Assembly: GCA_023055425.1 (NCBI GenBank)
Contig: JALGPY010000005.1
Span: 78,347,495-78,411,494, forward strand
Origin: Linanthus parryae
Taxonomy: Eukaryota > Streptophyta > Magnoliopsida > Ericales > Polemoniaceae
DNA: 64,000 bases
Direction of reading: 5' to 3'
The notes under the pieces were generated by a model. The model did no database searches. It was not told where the DNA came from and saw nothing but the letters and a program-made list of their open reading frames with translations. The translations under genes and the position numbers were made by a program. The number at the start of each line of letters is the position of its first letter. Within the stretch, counting starts at the first letter, position 1. Positions 1 to 10,350 of this stretch are shown piece by piece.

Positions 1-114
1 TGTCGCGGCGCGGAAACTAGTTGTATTGCTCCCCCTTTCTCAATTACACTAACCCTAATCGAAATCTTGTTATCCACGATAGAGCCTAGTCTTTAGAAAA
101 TTAATAAATAGTAC

Positions 115-385
115 CCAGTCGGCGTGTTTGGGTTGGCCAATCTAGATTGCAAGTCTAAAAATAAAGCCCACTTGAAATCATGTGCTTAACGACAGGGTTC
201 TGATTGGGCCGTAGATAACTCGGTGGGTTACTTTGGACTGCCAAATCTAAATTGTGAGTTCAATAAAGGCACCTTAAAATGGCCATTTATAACCATGTTC
301 TCATTGTATACATTAAATATAGGTAACTAAGTGGGTAAGTTTGGTTGGCTCAATCTAGGTTGTGAAATGAAAAGGGATGCGCTAC
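115..385 (+). repeat. Left terminal inverted repeat
   Basis: This is the left arm of the element above. Three successive units start near 140, 243 and 349, each opening with AATCTA followed by a purine-rich stretch. The same order of units is found inverted at the right end. Confidence 0.6.
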
Positions 386-2054
386 AAATGACATGCTTAC
401 GCTATGTTCTCTTTCAACTTTTAGTCCACACACACACACATACTGTTTGAATACGTCAGAGACTGATTACAGAATGAAATATGATACTTTAAAGGAAAGT
501 CTTCATTTTGGTTCATGACATCACTCTTACAACAAAATCACCAAAGACTTCCTTTAAAATACAACTAAAGATCATCCTATTCCAGCACTTAAAGATGCAC
601 TAGATAGACTTTGAAACCAAGAATGATCCCTAATAAGAATGTTTCGTTGGAATGGGATTAACATAGCTAAGTCTAACATTTCCTTTTCAAATATATAAAC
701 TACTCTAACAAAATACATACAAACACAACAAAAGGGAAAGGTGTTGAGAAGTTTTCTCAAAATTTAATTCTTGTAATAGAGATTTTCTATTTAAAAAGCA
801 GAATACTAGACTATGGAAAATCTGGTTTAATATGAGAAAGAGGTAAGCTTTCGGAAGTTAAATTATATGGTAACACATTAAAGCTCATCTACTTTCATAA
901 GCTTCTTATGTAGCAATGATATCACCTTAATTGTTAATAAAAATATTGGAGGAAAATGTTAGGTAATCTTAATTTAATTATGTTACTCATAAACAATGCT
1001 TTCGTAGAATAAATATTTTCTAGTTATGTGTTCTTGATTAGAAATAAACATAGAATCAGTGAATTACCTCTAGACTTTATTTTGTTTCAGATGTCAGAAC
1101 ATAATACATTAGGCAGTATTTTACTATGACTCTAAAATGGTGTTTTCCCACAGCACGTATTCAATTTTATCTAAACAACTTGTGTAAGATACTAGGTTTA
1201 ATAATTTTCCTTGTCTTAGAAAAAAACTTGTTGAACCCATATCAATAAGTAATTATAGATATTTCCCTGACATTAACAGATTGAATGTTAAAAAATATGA
1301 ACCAAAGCATAACAGTTGTTGGTTTTTTCCTGTAACACATCGAATATTGATAAGTTACAACATAGAATTTTAGCAATCTTCACAACACCTTTAGAGAGGC
1401 AAACGATTGAAACGTTCTTAACTTCTCTTTAGTTATTCTTTATGTATTCACTTTTTCCTTAACGGAGCTTGTTTGTCAATATGACGATGGCTTTTGTGTT
1501 TGAACATTTGGATGATTATCTTAACCATTAAATGTGTACTTTGCCCAATCAAGGTTTTTAATTATGGAGTTATGGTCACTGTGAATTTACAGAAGAACAG
1601 GATACCATATAATAAAACAGGAGGGTAGAATGATTATTTGTAAAGGGACCTAAGCTGCAATAGGTCATAATCTCCTAAACTGTTAATTACTAGTCAATTA
1701 CCCATACCTCAAGGTGCTAATATTTGTGTAAAGTTTGAATGGTAATATAGATTAAATTTGTGCAACAAAACTAAAAATAATATAAAGATGAGAAAGTAGT
1801 ACTATTAATATTTCAAATTATTAGAGAGGGATCCGAAATTTTTTGGTCCCAAATTTAACTTTTTGTATGTGATTGGGGTAATCTTTGTGGTCCCAATATT
1901 CCAATTGAGGTATCACAAAGTCTCTCCCCCCCCCCCATATTGAGATCTAAATTATCTAAAGGGGTAAAAGATGTTTCACAGTCAACTCCAATGCTAATCT
2001 AATCTGTAATATAGACTGAAAAAGAACATAGCTTACGTAGGCCTTTCCAGGAGG

Positions 2055-2320
2055 CCTTCCTTCTTCATTTAACAATTTAGATCAAGCCACCCAAACCTAT
2101 CCACTTTGCTTGCTATATTTCATGTCCAATGAGAATACAGTTATTAAAATAGGCCATTTTAAGGGACCTTAACTTCTAAAGTCACAATCTAGATAGGGTT
2201 GTTCAAACAAACCCTCACAGCTATATGCTTCACACAGTTAAAGCATAATTATCTAACTTGTGGTCTCAGGTGGGCTTTATTAAGGACTTCTAGTTTAGAC
2301 TAGAGTAATACAGGTGCCCT
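2055..2320 (-). repeat. Right terminal inverted repeat
   Basis: Read on the minus strand, this arm repeats the unit order of the left arm: the AATAAAGCCCAC block, then ATCTAGATTGTGA with CCTTAAAATGGCC, then GATCTAAATTG. The arms are diverged but align over about 250 bp. Confidence 0.6.
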
Positions 2321-2786
2321 GAGTAACTAATGGAAATAACGTCAATTTGTTCTAACATAATAGTATCGGTTTCCCAACCTTTTAAATGTCTTAGATTCAG
2401 TAGTAGCACACTCTAACAACTACTTGAGTAATTGAGTTCAGGTGGTAAGATAACAATTTAAATAAAACTCAGGGCAACATAACAGTGCCATAGTTAATAG
2501 GTAAAATTGTAATTATTTGATTCATATGTGGTAAAATTATATGGGCCCACCACAGAAGAATGAAGTCGGTAAAAAGAGAGTGATGTATGAATGTGTATCT
2601 TGACCAATCATTTTATAATCATCCGAGGGAGGAGGAGAATGTGACAACAATGCATTGTGAATAGAAGGAATAGCTTCCATAGTCTATAGATTGTTCAATC
2701 CAACCCGCCAACTCGGTAACTTTTATTAATGTTCTGAAGACTAGGTTGTATCATGCATCACTCAAATTCTTTTAGGGTCAGAATAA

Positions 2787-2981
2787 ATGAGAAAGTGGGA
2801 GATATACAACCAGATTCCACACGACCTACCAGAAATCAAAGAAGGTACTGTAGAACGAAAAATCGGAGAAGGAAGTGCTGGTCGTCCACAAAACAATGAG
2901 ATCAGCTATTCACAAAAGACAAAGAAATCAGCATCATCGCAAGGAAGCATGTCAAAGACAAATTCAAGTCAGTGTGGCTAG
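2787..2981 (+). CDS. Possible small hypothetical protein or last exon
   Basis: A 64-residue frame starts with MRKWEIYNQIPHDLP and ends with a Ser/Lys-rich tail and TAG. Codon composition looks more protein-like than the AT-rich surroundings, and the downstream sequence resembles a plant 3' UTR. A possible acceptor (TTTTAG) lies about 15 bases upstream, but a TAA stands directly before the ATG in this frame, so it cannot simply continue an upstream exon in frame. I do not recognise the protein. It may be a gene relic or chance. Confidence 0.22.
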   Translation: MRKWEIYNQIPHDLPEIKEGTVERKIGEGSAGRPQNNEISYSQKTKKSASSQGSMSKTNSSQCG

Positions 2982-4202
2982 GCTCTGTACGAATCTGTAG
3001 TCTCTGTAAAAGATTATGATCATCTTGTTTATGGGAAGTGGGAACTGATTTCTCTTGACATGAGTTCTAAAACGGATCATAGCAAGTGATTGTTAAATCC
3101 TGCTTATGATTATGATGATCAGCACAGCAGAGAATGTTCAATGGTCTTTATATGTGTCATTAGTTTCCCTTTTGGTTTATTGTGTTTTGTTTAAAGTCCA
3201 TTGACAAAACTTTCTTTGGATCATTGCAGGAAAACAATTACTGTTACTGTGATTATTATATAACTTTCTGTGGTGTGGATTGATGTGACTGAACATGCTA
3301 GGGTATAATATACTAGTAAGATCTCGATTGATATACTTTATTTCGTTGAGTTTATGGTTTCGATCTTAGATGTTGTTGCTACTAACTCAAACGCTATATC
3401 ATAATCTAAGAGTGATGTTTTAAATAAGAAAACAAATTTCACCATCAAAACAACTATAATCTTACATGAAATGTTGCAAAGTTGCAGGAAATGATTCACT
3501 TATTTGTTTCCTTCTCATGTAGAACTGTTGAAGGTAGAACCTTGATTGTAAATAAAAACAGGGGATATTTCAATTCTGAAACTGAATAAGGAGATGTGAT
3601 AATAACTAACAGGCCAACTAGACAAGTCTCCTAGCCGATTCATTTTAATTCAAAAGTTTTACTACTTCATTTGAAATAAAGGAAACTAGTTACTTCAATT
3701 AAAAATTTAAAATTAACCTAATAGTTTACAAGAAAATCACATGTTTCCTAGCTACACCTTAAAAACTTGCTGAAAATTATAGATTAACCCAAAAGGACAT
3801 CAAAACGATTCCCAAACTCCCATATTTTCGATAATTCTATTAACTAGATAAAAGTCCAGTATTTTTAAGCATGTAATACGACCAGATTCTGAGCTACAGC
3901 AACCCTTTTCTGCCCCTATCGCGGTCCGACAGATTGTATATGAACCCAAGCATGCAAACTAACGAGTTTCCAGCTCCGATTTTGATTCCAATTCAAAACA
4001 TCGGTGATTAACATCGCATTTAGAAGCCCTCTAACCTAAAACGTGGTAGTTTCTAATTACCTATTGTACCAAGTAAATTTTAATTAGCCTAACAAACTAG
4101 GGTTTTTTGGAAAAAGAAGCTATGCTGATCTGAAATTGAAGCTACGAAGTCTTGAAAAAATTGCCTAGCAAACCTGAAATAGGAATATAAATCGGCACTT
4201 AC
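2982..4202. other. AT-rich intergenic sequence
   Basis: No convincing reading frame, RNA gene or repeat was seen in this stretch. The last part (about 3900-4202) would be the first intron of the putative minus-strand gene whose 5' exon follows. Confidence 0.5.
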
Positions 4203-4580
4203 GAGAATTGGAGATGAATCGAACGAAAGAGGGAAGAAACATAGTGGAGAGGGTGGTGCCCGGTGGCGCTGGTGGACTGCCCGGTCTGGTCCGAGCTAGG
4301 AGCACGTCGAACGAACCGAGAGAGAAGGCCCCGGCTGGAGAACGCAGCACTGCCGCCGCTGCTGCTGATGCCGCCTGTCCGATCGAGGGAGATGGAGAGT
4401 GACGAGGGTGGCGGAGGCGGTGTCGGGGCGGTGTGGGGGTGATCGGCAGTTTCACAGTGAGAGAGACGATTGAAATGGTGGTGGGAGTGTTGACAAAAGA
4501 ATTGGCGTGCTACCCGTCTGGCGAATTGGTCTTTGAAAAACACCCTCCTCTCTCACTTATGTTTAGTTGTTGATTTTTTT
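4203..4580 (-). other. GC-rich putative 5' exon (minus strand)
   Basis: A GC-rich island of about 250 bp stands out from AT-rich flanks. On the minus strand it is rich in CCACC, CTC and TCC, as plant 5' UTRs are, and ends at a strong donor GTAAGT (minus strand, starting at 4202). A TATAAAA-like sequence lies about 30 bp upstream, near 4610. Overlapping open frames occur on both strands here, which is what GC-rich sequence gives by chance. No following coding exon was identified, so this may be a remnant promoter and first exon. Confidence 0.35.
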
Positions 4581-4867
4581 TTTTTGAAATAATGTTTAGT
4601 TGTTTTTTTTATAACAAAATAATGTTTAGTTGTTGATCTCATTTTAGATTAACAAGTGTAACTAACTCAATTTTCTCTTAATTAACATTTTTTAAAATAA
4701 AACGACACAGTTTACACTTCACTCTCTCTTCTCTCTTCCAACTTGAAAAAAATTGAACGAAGAAGAACCGTCAACAATTAAAAATGATCGAAATTGGAAA
4801 AAAAATAAGTTCATTGACATTAAAACTGGAAAAAATGAAGTTCTTAGACATTAAAACTTGAAAAAAA

Positions 4868-5173
4868 TTACATTTCATCGGAACTCCATTCCTCTTCTTC
4901 CTCCTCACTACTGTCAGGTCTCTTTCTTTTCTTCATCGGAGGAGGCGTCTTATCCGGTGAGCCAGAGTAAGCCGCTGTGTCGGAGTTATCTTCATCATCA
5001 TCTGAGTACTGAGTCGTTTCCGAACCTCTTTTAGCAATAAAAGAAGGTAAAACCTCATCCTCGTGTTCAGATTCTTCATTTTCTTCAAATTCTTCAGATT
5101 TTTCCTCCTCGGTTTCGTCCTCTTCCTCACTTACGTCTCTTTCCCAGTCCTTTGATGGGCTGCTCTTTGCCAT
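4868..5173 (-). CDS. Small acidic protein with basic patch, tandem copy 1
   Basis: I take the start at MAKSSPSKDWERD because the paralogue at 5491-5805 begins the same way (MAKQNPPKEWE); an upstream in-frame ATG at 5245 would add 24 unrelated residues and lies upstream of the TATA box. The 101-residue product has a Glu/Asp-rich N-terminal half, the block SETTQYSDDDED, a GSPDKTPPP motif, a basic run KKRKRP that could be a nuclear localisation signal, and an acidic C-terminus ending EEWSSDEM. I recognise no domain. A TATA box about 40 bp upstream is shared with the paralogue. Its position beside the 3' end of a Mutator-like transposase gene, in the same orientation, allows a role as a transposon accessory gene, but this is inference. 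Confidence 0.55.
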   Translation of the reverse strand: MAKSSPSKDWERDVSEEEDETEEEKSEEFEENEESEHEDEVLPSFIAKRGSETTQYSDDDEDNSDTAAYSGSPDKTPPPMKKRKRPDSSEEEEEEWSSDEM

Positions 5174-5209
5174 TTCTGATAGGATGAGTTTGGAGAATAG
5201 ATCAGTGGC

Positions 5210-5216
5210 TTTTATA
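5210..5216 (-). promoter_or_regulatory. TATA box of acidic-protein copy 1
   Basis: CTATAAAAG on the minus strand lies about 40 bases before the chosen ATG. The same sequence in the same setting precedes copy 2, which supports both the promoter and the start choice. Confidence 0.5.
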
Positions 5217-5433
5217 GATGTAATAGTGGGTAGATGAAGAAACAAACCGGATGCACTTTACATGTTCTTGTGCACGGTATTTAAGTTTTGCATGTTTCTA
5301 AATGTAATAATTTGGATATATTTTCTAGATACATTGAAAATGTATCCAAATTAATACATGTTTTAAAGATGGACAGTCAGAATAGTTAAAGAAAGATCGA
5401 AAATGGAAATAAAATAAGTTCATTACATAGAAA

Positions 5434-5436
<3 letters not shown>

Positions 5437-5466
<30 letters not shown>
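5437..5466 (+). repeat. Poly(A) tract
   Basis: An uninterrupted run of about 30 A residues on the plus strand lies between the two duplicated acidic-protein genes, just past the 3' end of copy 2. Confidence 0.9.
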
Positions 5467-5469
<3 letters not shown>

Positions 5470-5490
5470 CATTACAATATTTTTGGATTT

Positions 5491-5805
5491 TCATGATAAT
5501 TCATCGGAGCTCCAATCTTCATCACTACTTCCACATTTTCTTCTTTTCTTCAGCGGAGGAGATGGCGTCCTCTCTGGTGAACCAAGATAAGCCGTCATGT
5601 CTTCCTCATCTTCATCATCTGAGTATTCAGTTGTTTCCGAATCCCTTTTAAAGACATATGAACCTGCATCGTCAGCTTCTTCTTCATATTTTTCTTTCAC
5701 GTCACTCTCCTAGGATTTTTCGGTTTCCTCCTCGTCACCTTCCTCTGATTTTTCGATTTCCTCCTCGTAGCTTTCCCACTCCTTTGGCGGGTTTTGTTTT
5801 GCCAT
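5491..5805 (-). pseudogene. Small acidic protein, tandem copy 2, with premature stop
   Basis: Paralogue of the gene at 4868-5173. The frame opens with MAKQNPPKEWE at 5805 and hits TAG at 5710-5712 after 31 codons, but continues in the same frame with no other break to the end. The rest shows the diagnostic blocks: SETTEYSDDEDEED, GSPERTPSPPLKKRRK and DWSSDELS. One nonsense codon is therefore the only visible lesion. The promoter with its TATA box is retained, so decay may be recent, or the shorter product from an internal start may be used. No domain is recognised. Confidence 0.6.
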
Positions 5806-5841
5806 TTCATATGTGATGACTTTGGGGGATAGATCATTGAC

Positions 5842-5848
5842 TTTTATA
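5842..5848 (-). promoter_or_regulatory. TATA box of acidic-protein copy 2
   Basis: CTATAAAAG on the minus strand, about 40 bases upstream of the ATG, at the same spacing as in copy 1. Confidence 0.5.
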
Positions 5849-5903
5849 GAGGCAATTCGTGGGTAGATGGAGACGGGGGAATTTTAGGTTCATGTGTCGT
5901 GGA

Positions 5904-5943
5904 TACATTTTCTAGAAAACATGCATGTTTTCTAGAAAATGTA
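5904..5943. repeat. 40-bp perfect palindrome
   Basis: The sequence is symmetrical about CATGCATG with no spacer: TACATTTTCTAGAAAACATG followed by its exact reverse complement. It lies in an AT-rich stretch (about 5300-6080) where near-copies of AATGTAATAATTTGGATACA recur. Confidence 0.95.
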
Positions 5944-6197
5944 ATAATTTTGATACATTTTCAAGAATGTAACAATTTGCATGTTTTGTAGGAAATGTAT
6001 CCAAAATTAAAACGTGTAGTAAATGAAAATGTAATAATTTGGATACATTTAAAAAATATAGTAATTTGCATATTTATATATTTATATTAAAAAACAAAAA
6101 TTGGTAGAAACAAAAGATAAATTATTTACGCAATCATCAGAAGAGGTTGCAAACTTGAGATTACAAAGAACGAAGAACAAATGATTCTATCACAACG

Positions 6198-7488
6198 TTA
6201 ATGTTTCATTTGAGGGCAAATCTTGTTGGTATGCCCTTTTACATGGCAATGGCTACATCCGTACGTTCTCGTTCCTCGCTTCTTTTCACGAAAGGTTTCG
6301 ACCATTGGCTTGTTTCTTTCCTCCTTGTCCCTCCCAACTGTGACCACTTTCTTCGGTGGAAGTTGGCGGCAGTTTCTTATGTGTGCAGATACTTCGCTTG
6401 TGTCCCACGTTGCTGGATTGGGAGGAGTCTGAATTGTACCAGCATAGGCCTTTGTGTATGAGGCGAGTGAATAGAACACGCTTGTGTGGACGTACATGAC
6501 CTCCATATCGTACTTGACATTGTAACGGCCAAGTTTCATGAGTTCTATTGCACAAGCACAGGCATGTACACACGGGAACCACATCTGTTGGTATTTGTCG
6601 CACGTGCAGGTTCCGAGGCAATGTCCTGGTTGGAATTCCACTTCATAAGTTTTCAGGTCATTACAGCGGACTTCGTACAAAGACTCTGTAATTGCTCGCA
6701 CGCGAAAACCTATACACTTTTGAGCACGGGTCAACATTCTTTTCTCCCTTTCTGCAGTTAAGTAGGTATTTCCCATGTCAATAGCCTTGTTTCATTTCTT
6801 GAGGTGCCACTCGTTTTGTTGGTCGCATATTTGGGAGAACATTGTAAGAGCTTTGTTAGACCGCGGCGCCAGTCGGTACGAGTTAATAGACTCTACATGG
6901 TTGGATGTCAGCTGGTCAAACTGTGCTATTTTACAATGCGACCTTGTTCATTTCTCTAGATCGGCATCCCGTAGGTAACGTTCGACGGTTTTGTTGTTAA
7001 CGCTGTTTATACGGTCGCACTCAATACCCATGTCCGTCAGATGTGACTCACAGGCCAACTTATCAAATGATTATGCCGCTTTGTGGAAATGAGGCACCCA
7101 CTTCTGTGTATTGTAATGCGACAGAGCATTCATTTTCAAATGGTAATAGCAGTGGATGTGGTTGGATAAGGGGTAGACCACCTTGACTGAATTGATGATA
7201 GCCTGGTGCCTATCTAAAAAGAATGTCAACTCATCGTGATCGCGGACAATTGAGCTCAGTTTGGTTAAGAACCAAGTCCATGCGGGGGTGTTCTCCTTGT
7301 CCACTAGGTCCCATGCAATCGAATAGCACTGTTTCTCGCTATCAACCATTGTGCATACGACCAATTGCAGTGGTTCTTTCTTCATGTGCGACGTATCGAT
7401 GAAAAATAAGGGTCGCATATACGGTATCCCCTGAATTTGTGTGCCAGAAGCAACGAAAGAGTACATGAAAACACCATCTTTGTCCACT
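6198..7488 (-). pseudogene. Mutator-like transposase, catalytic core and C-terminus
   Basis: Read on the minus strand, one frame runs through the whole segment with three in-frame stops (7071-7073 TAA, 6948-6950 TGA, 6792-6794 TGA). The upstream part has the MULE transposase core (GIPYMRPLFFIDTSHM, AWTWFLTKL, FFLDRHQAIINSV, HIHCYYHLKMN). Downstream come a SWIM zinc finger (CTCDKYQQMWFPCVHACACA) and a terminal CCHC knuckle (CSHCHVKGHTNKICP). This is the MuDR-type transposase that cuts at element TIRs. At 7489 the frame is interrupted by a solo LTR and resumes in frame at 9292. The stops mean it is inactive as annotated. Confidence 0.9.
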
Positions 7489-7493
7489 CCCAT

Positions 7494-9286
7494 TGATAAA
7501 TCTGTATTAGAGTTATATTTCTTCTACGTTTGTGTACCGTTTTGTGTGAATTTCGGGTAGATTATATTAGAAATACACTACGAACTTGAGGAAATTGAAT
7601 AAATTTAGCTTTGAGCAATTAATTTGTAATACGGGCATTTCTCGCGTTATTTTATGCTATTTTGTCACGTTTGATCGCACGGGTGTGTTTCGTGTTGTTT
7701 TGACAGGAAACGTAACTCAGAGACTGAACGAAGAGGAGAAACGAACTCCGGAAATTGAGACAAAGCTCGGGATTGGTGAAGAAAGGACAAGAGAGTAAGT
7801 AGGCACAGCAGAAAGAAGAAATAAAAGGAGAGAAGAAAAACAAGTTCAGCAGATCACACGACTTGCAAAACTGAGGTCGTGCGATCTGGAGCAAGACTTA
7901 GAAAAAATTCGGAGAAGAAAATTGAGCAAACTCACTGTTATCACGATCTTAGTGTATGATTGTGCGATCAGTTAGTCAGGTCGCACGAATTGATATTGCA
8001 GATCGTGCGACCAGACTTGAAATATTTCGTGCGATCTGAGGCAAAGGAGAAGCAGATCGCACGATCAGCTTTTAGGAGATTGTGCGATCTGCTGAAGTAA
8101 AAACTACACGGAAGAAGAAGCACGGGTTGTCTCCTACTTGATCTAAACTACGTAGTTTTGGGGTTGATTATTTCCTAAACCTAATTGGAAATAATTAATA
8201 CCCTACAACTACCATTAATCAAGGAAGGGAGATTCATTGGGGAAGAACGCTACCAACGTGAGAGGAAGGAGAGGCACGACGAGGTAGACGGGGTAAACAC
8301 CGAAGCCTCCATTGAAGACTCAAGTTTGATTTCTTCTTCTTCTCTCTCAATCTTTGTATGGAGAAACTTGTAAGTCTTGTTTGGTTGATTATTATTAGCT
8401 AGACGTTTTGCTAGGCGTCTCTATGAGAGCCTAGGGTTTATGTAGACGAATGATTTTCCGGATTCAAGTCTTTGTTTCATGCGTTTGTCTTTGATCCAAT
8501 TAACAATTGTTAGTTTCATGATTAAATTGATGAATCTAGTCTATTGACACGGCTAGTGTAGGATTTGATAGTCATTGAAGCTAGGGTTTGTTTTTTTGAA
8601 GCATTGTATTGCTTAATGTTAATTTTTTTTTCTCGTTATATGTTCATACGCTGTGCTTAATCCTTAGCAAGAATGGAGTCGCGACCCGGACTTGTTAATT
8701 AACTAGAAAGTGCACGACAGTGACTTAACCTAGTTGTGAAGAGTGTATGAACACAATCCCGAATCACCGAGACTTAAAAGGAGAAGTGTTAGGATTGGCC
8801 TAGATTCAGTAGGATAATTTGGCTGTTCCGTGAAACGGTGGGCCGAAAGGACTCGTTATCGTACCAGTAGATGACCTGCTAGAACGGACTGGTAGACAAC
8901 ATGAGACTGAGAGGAGATTGTAGTCAACCGAGATGTAAAATGACATGAGACCGATAGGAGATTGTTAGTGCAATTACCCGGCTTGATTAGGATAGAATTA
9001 ACGTGTTACTCAGATAATCCGGAAATCGTCTAAAGCCCTAGGTGATCTGGAGATTGCCTAGTTTCTCAATCTTTTCTCCTTAAATATAAAAATACAAAAA
9101 TATTAGCCTAGATGTTATTTCAACTCTTAAATCAATCAAATCTTTCCTCCCGTACCGTACTCTAAATTAAGTAACTAATTAAATAATCACAAGCTTGTCC
9201 TCGTGGGATCGATAACTCGGGGTTGAAATACCACCCCTATATTACTTGACCGTGCACTTGCGCATACGCGTTAAGAAATCGCGTCA
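7494..9286 (+). mobile_element. Solo LTR B (Athila-like Ty3/gypsy)
   Basis: The sequence begins TGATAAATC and ends GCGTCA, with the 5-bp duplication CCCAT at 7489-7493 and 9287-9291. It contains no coding sequence, and only one LTR is present, so it is a solo LTR of 1793 bp left by LTR-LTR recombination. The start resembles the Athila LTRs elsewhere in the window (TGATAA followed by GAGTTATATT). It splits the MULE transposase gene. Confidence 0.85.
7840..8095. repeat. Palindrome cluster GATCGCACGA / TCGTGCGATC in solo LTR B
   Basis: At least eight near-copies of a GC-rich inverted motif, in both orientations, lie within 250 bp (near 7854, 7875, 7964, 7979, 7999, 8028, 8057 and 8080). Pairs can form hairpins such as AGATCGCACGATC. 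The cluster lies in the presumed U3 part of the LTR, as in the other Athila-like LTRs here. Confidence 0.8.
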
Positions 9287-9291
9287 CCCAT

Positions 9292-10345
9292 ATCCCATAA
9301 AGTACCAGGGTTCAAGATTTGAAAAAAATGCATGAACACGGGAAGATCGGCGTAATTTTGAGCACGCGTACCCTGGATCATTTGTTTGGCCCTTTAACGT
9401 GCATACCACGCCCCCCCCCCCCAGTACGATAATTTACTTCCAAGATCTAAGGCGACCTCCTGTACTTGACTGATTGGGGTGTCTTCCTTGTTTGACCCAT
9501 CAGTCCTAGCAATTCCTGCGCGACAACCTCGCAACTAATGTTACGGTGCTTCTCATCTACGCTGCTTGAAGTACATGTGTGAATGGGGTTATGTTTCCTC
9601 ACCCGGTAGTGCATGGAATCTTTATGCTTGTACGCCCCAACCTTCCACTTCCATTCCTTATTCTCGCAGCGCAATATATATCGAGTCTGGTCTCTCTTAT
9701 GAACGTAAAAAGTCCATTTCTTTGCACAGAAACCTTTCTGATATGGTGGGACGACGCCTTGCCGGTATACAAACCTTTCATCTCTATTTTCAGATCGTCA
9801 AACCTTCCCTCACCAATTTGTCCACGACTCCCTGGACAGTCTACCGCAACAGTTTCCAATGCAAAATTGGTTTGCTCCATTAATTCAAGAGTGCCAACCA
9901 TATCTTGGTCAGGTAATGCTACCATGTCGTTACGGTGAACCGTATACGATAGAGTAAGATCAATTGCATTATATGCTACCCTGTCGTTACGGTGAACCGA
10001 AGACGATGGAGTGAGATCAATTGCATTATATGCTACCCTGTATTCGTCATGATCCTCGGCAAGTATCTCAACATCATGAAAGTAATCCTCGCGGTATGTA
10101 AGGGGGGACTCAAAGGAACCAACTGGTTTTGGGTTTCAGCTTGATCCACCAAATCCTAGTCAGCAACGTCAACATCTATGTCTGGTTGATCCACCAAATC
10201 CTTTAAAGTGACGTACATTGTTACAATAGATCCCCTTTCTGTAGTCTCAAATATATCTTTGATTTCTATATCTTTACTGAGGATATTAGGCTCGATCAAA
10301 TCTGCATATGGGAATTGGAAATGATATCTTGGGACTACCTTTTTG
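9292..10345 (-). pseudogene. Mutator-like transposase, N-terminal and DNA-binding region
   Basis: This is the minus-strand continuation of the MULE gene. From the Athila junction the frame continues (VVPRYHFQFPYADLIEP and on), with a TAG and a frame change at a C-run near 10105. It then holds an in-frame 19-residue tandem repeat and a MuDR DNA-binding-type zinc region split by a frameshift near 9675 (WKWKVGAYKHKDSMHYRV, then HTC). A poly-C run (about 9410-9422) and further frame changes follow before the NPGTLWDMGVDKDG stretch that crosses the solo-LTR site. Its 5' part lies at 45518-45703. Confidence 0.8.
9918..10040 (-). repeat. 57-bp in-frame tandem repeat in the MULE gene
   Basis: GCTACC(A/C)TGTCGTTACGG recurs at 9918 and 9975, with a third partial copy at 10032. 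The period is 57 bp, or 19 codons, so the reading frame is kept (YNAIDLT..VHRND..VA). Confidence 0.8.
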
Positions 10346-10350
10346 GAAGG

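Larger units (their letters stand above)
115..2330. mobile_element. Non-autonomous DNA element with long TIRs
   Basis: Two long inverted arms face each other across about 1.65 kb of AT-rich DNA with no substantial reading frame. The left arm (about 115-385) matches the reverse complement of the right arm (about 2055-2320), for example around the shared motifs AATAAAGCCCAC, CCTTAAAATGGCC and TTCTCATTG. Each arm is itself about 2.5 copies of a unit of roughly 105-110 bp that begins near AATCTA(G/A)ATTG. Long TIRs with internal repeats and no transposase are typical of Mutator-like or foldback elements mobilised in trans. I could not fix the exact ends or a target duplication, so the superfamily is inferred. 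Confidence 0.6.

Noticed and set aside
4208..4543. Protein-coding reading of the GC-rich island on either strand
   Set aside because: Overlapping frames on both strands are expected from composition; the minus-strand donor favours a 5' UTR exon.
6201..6978. Several plus-strand open frames over the MULE C-terminus
   Set aside because: They are opposite-strand shadows of the SWIM-domain transposase and have no domain of their own.
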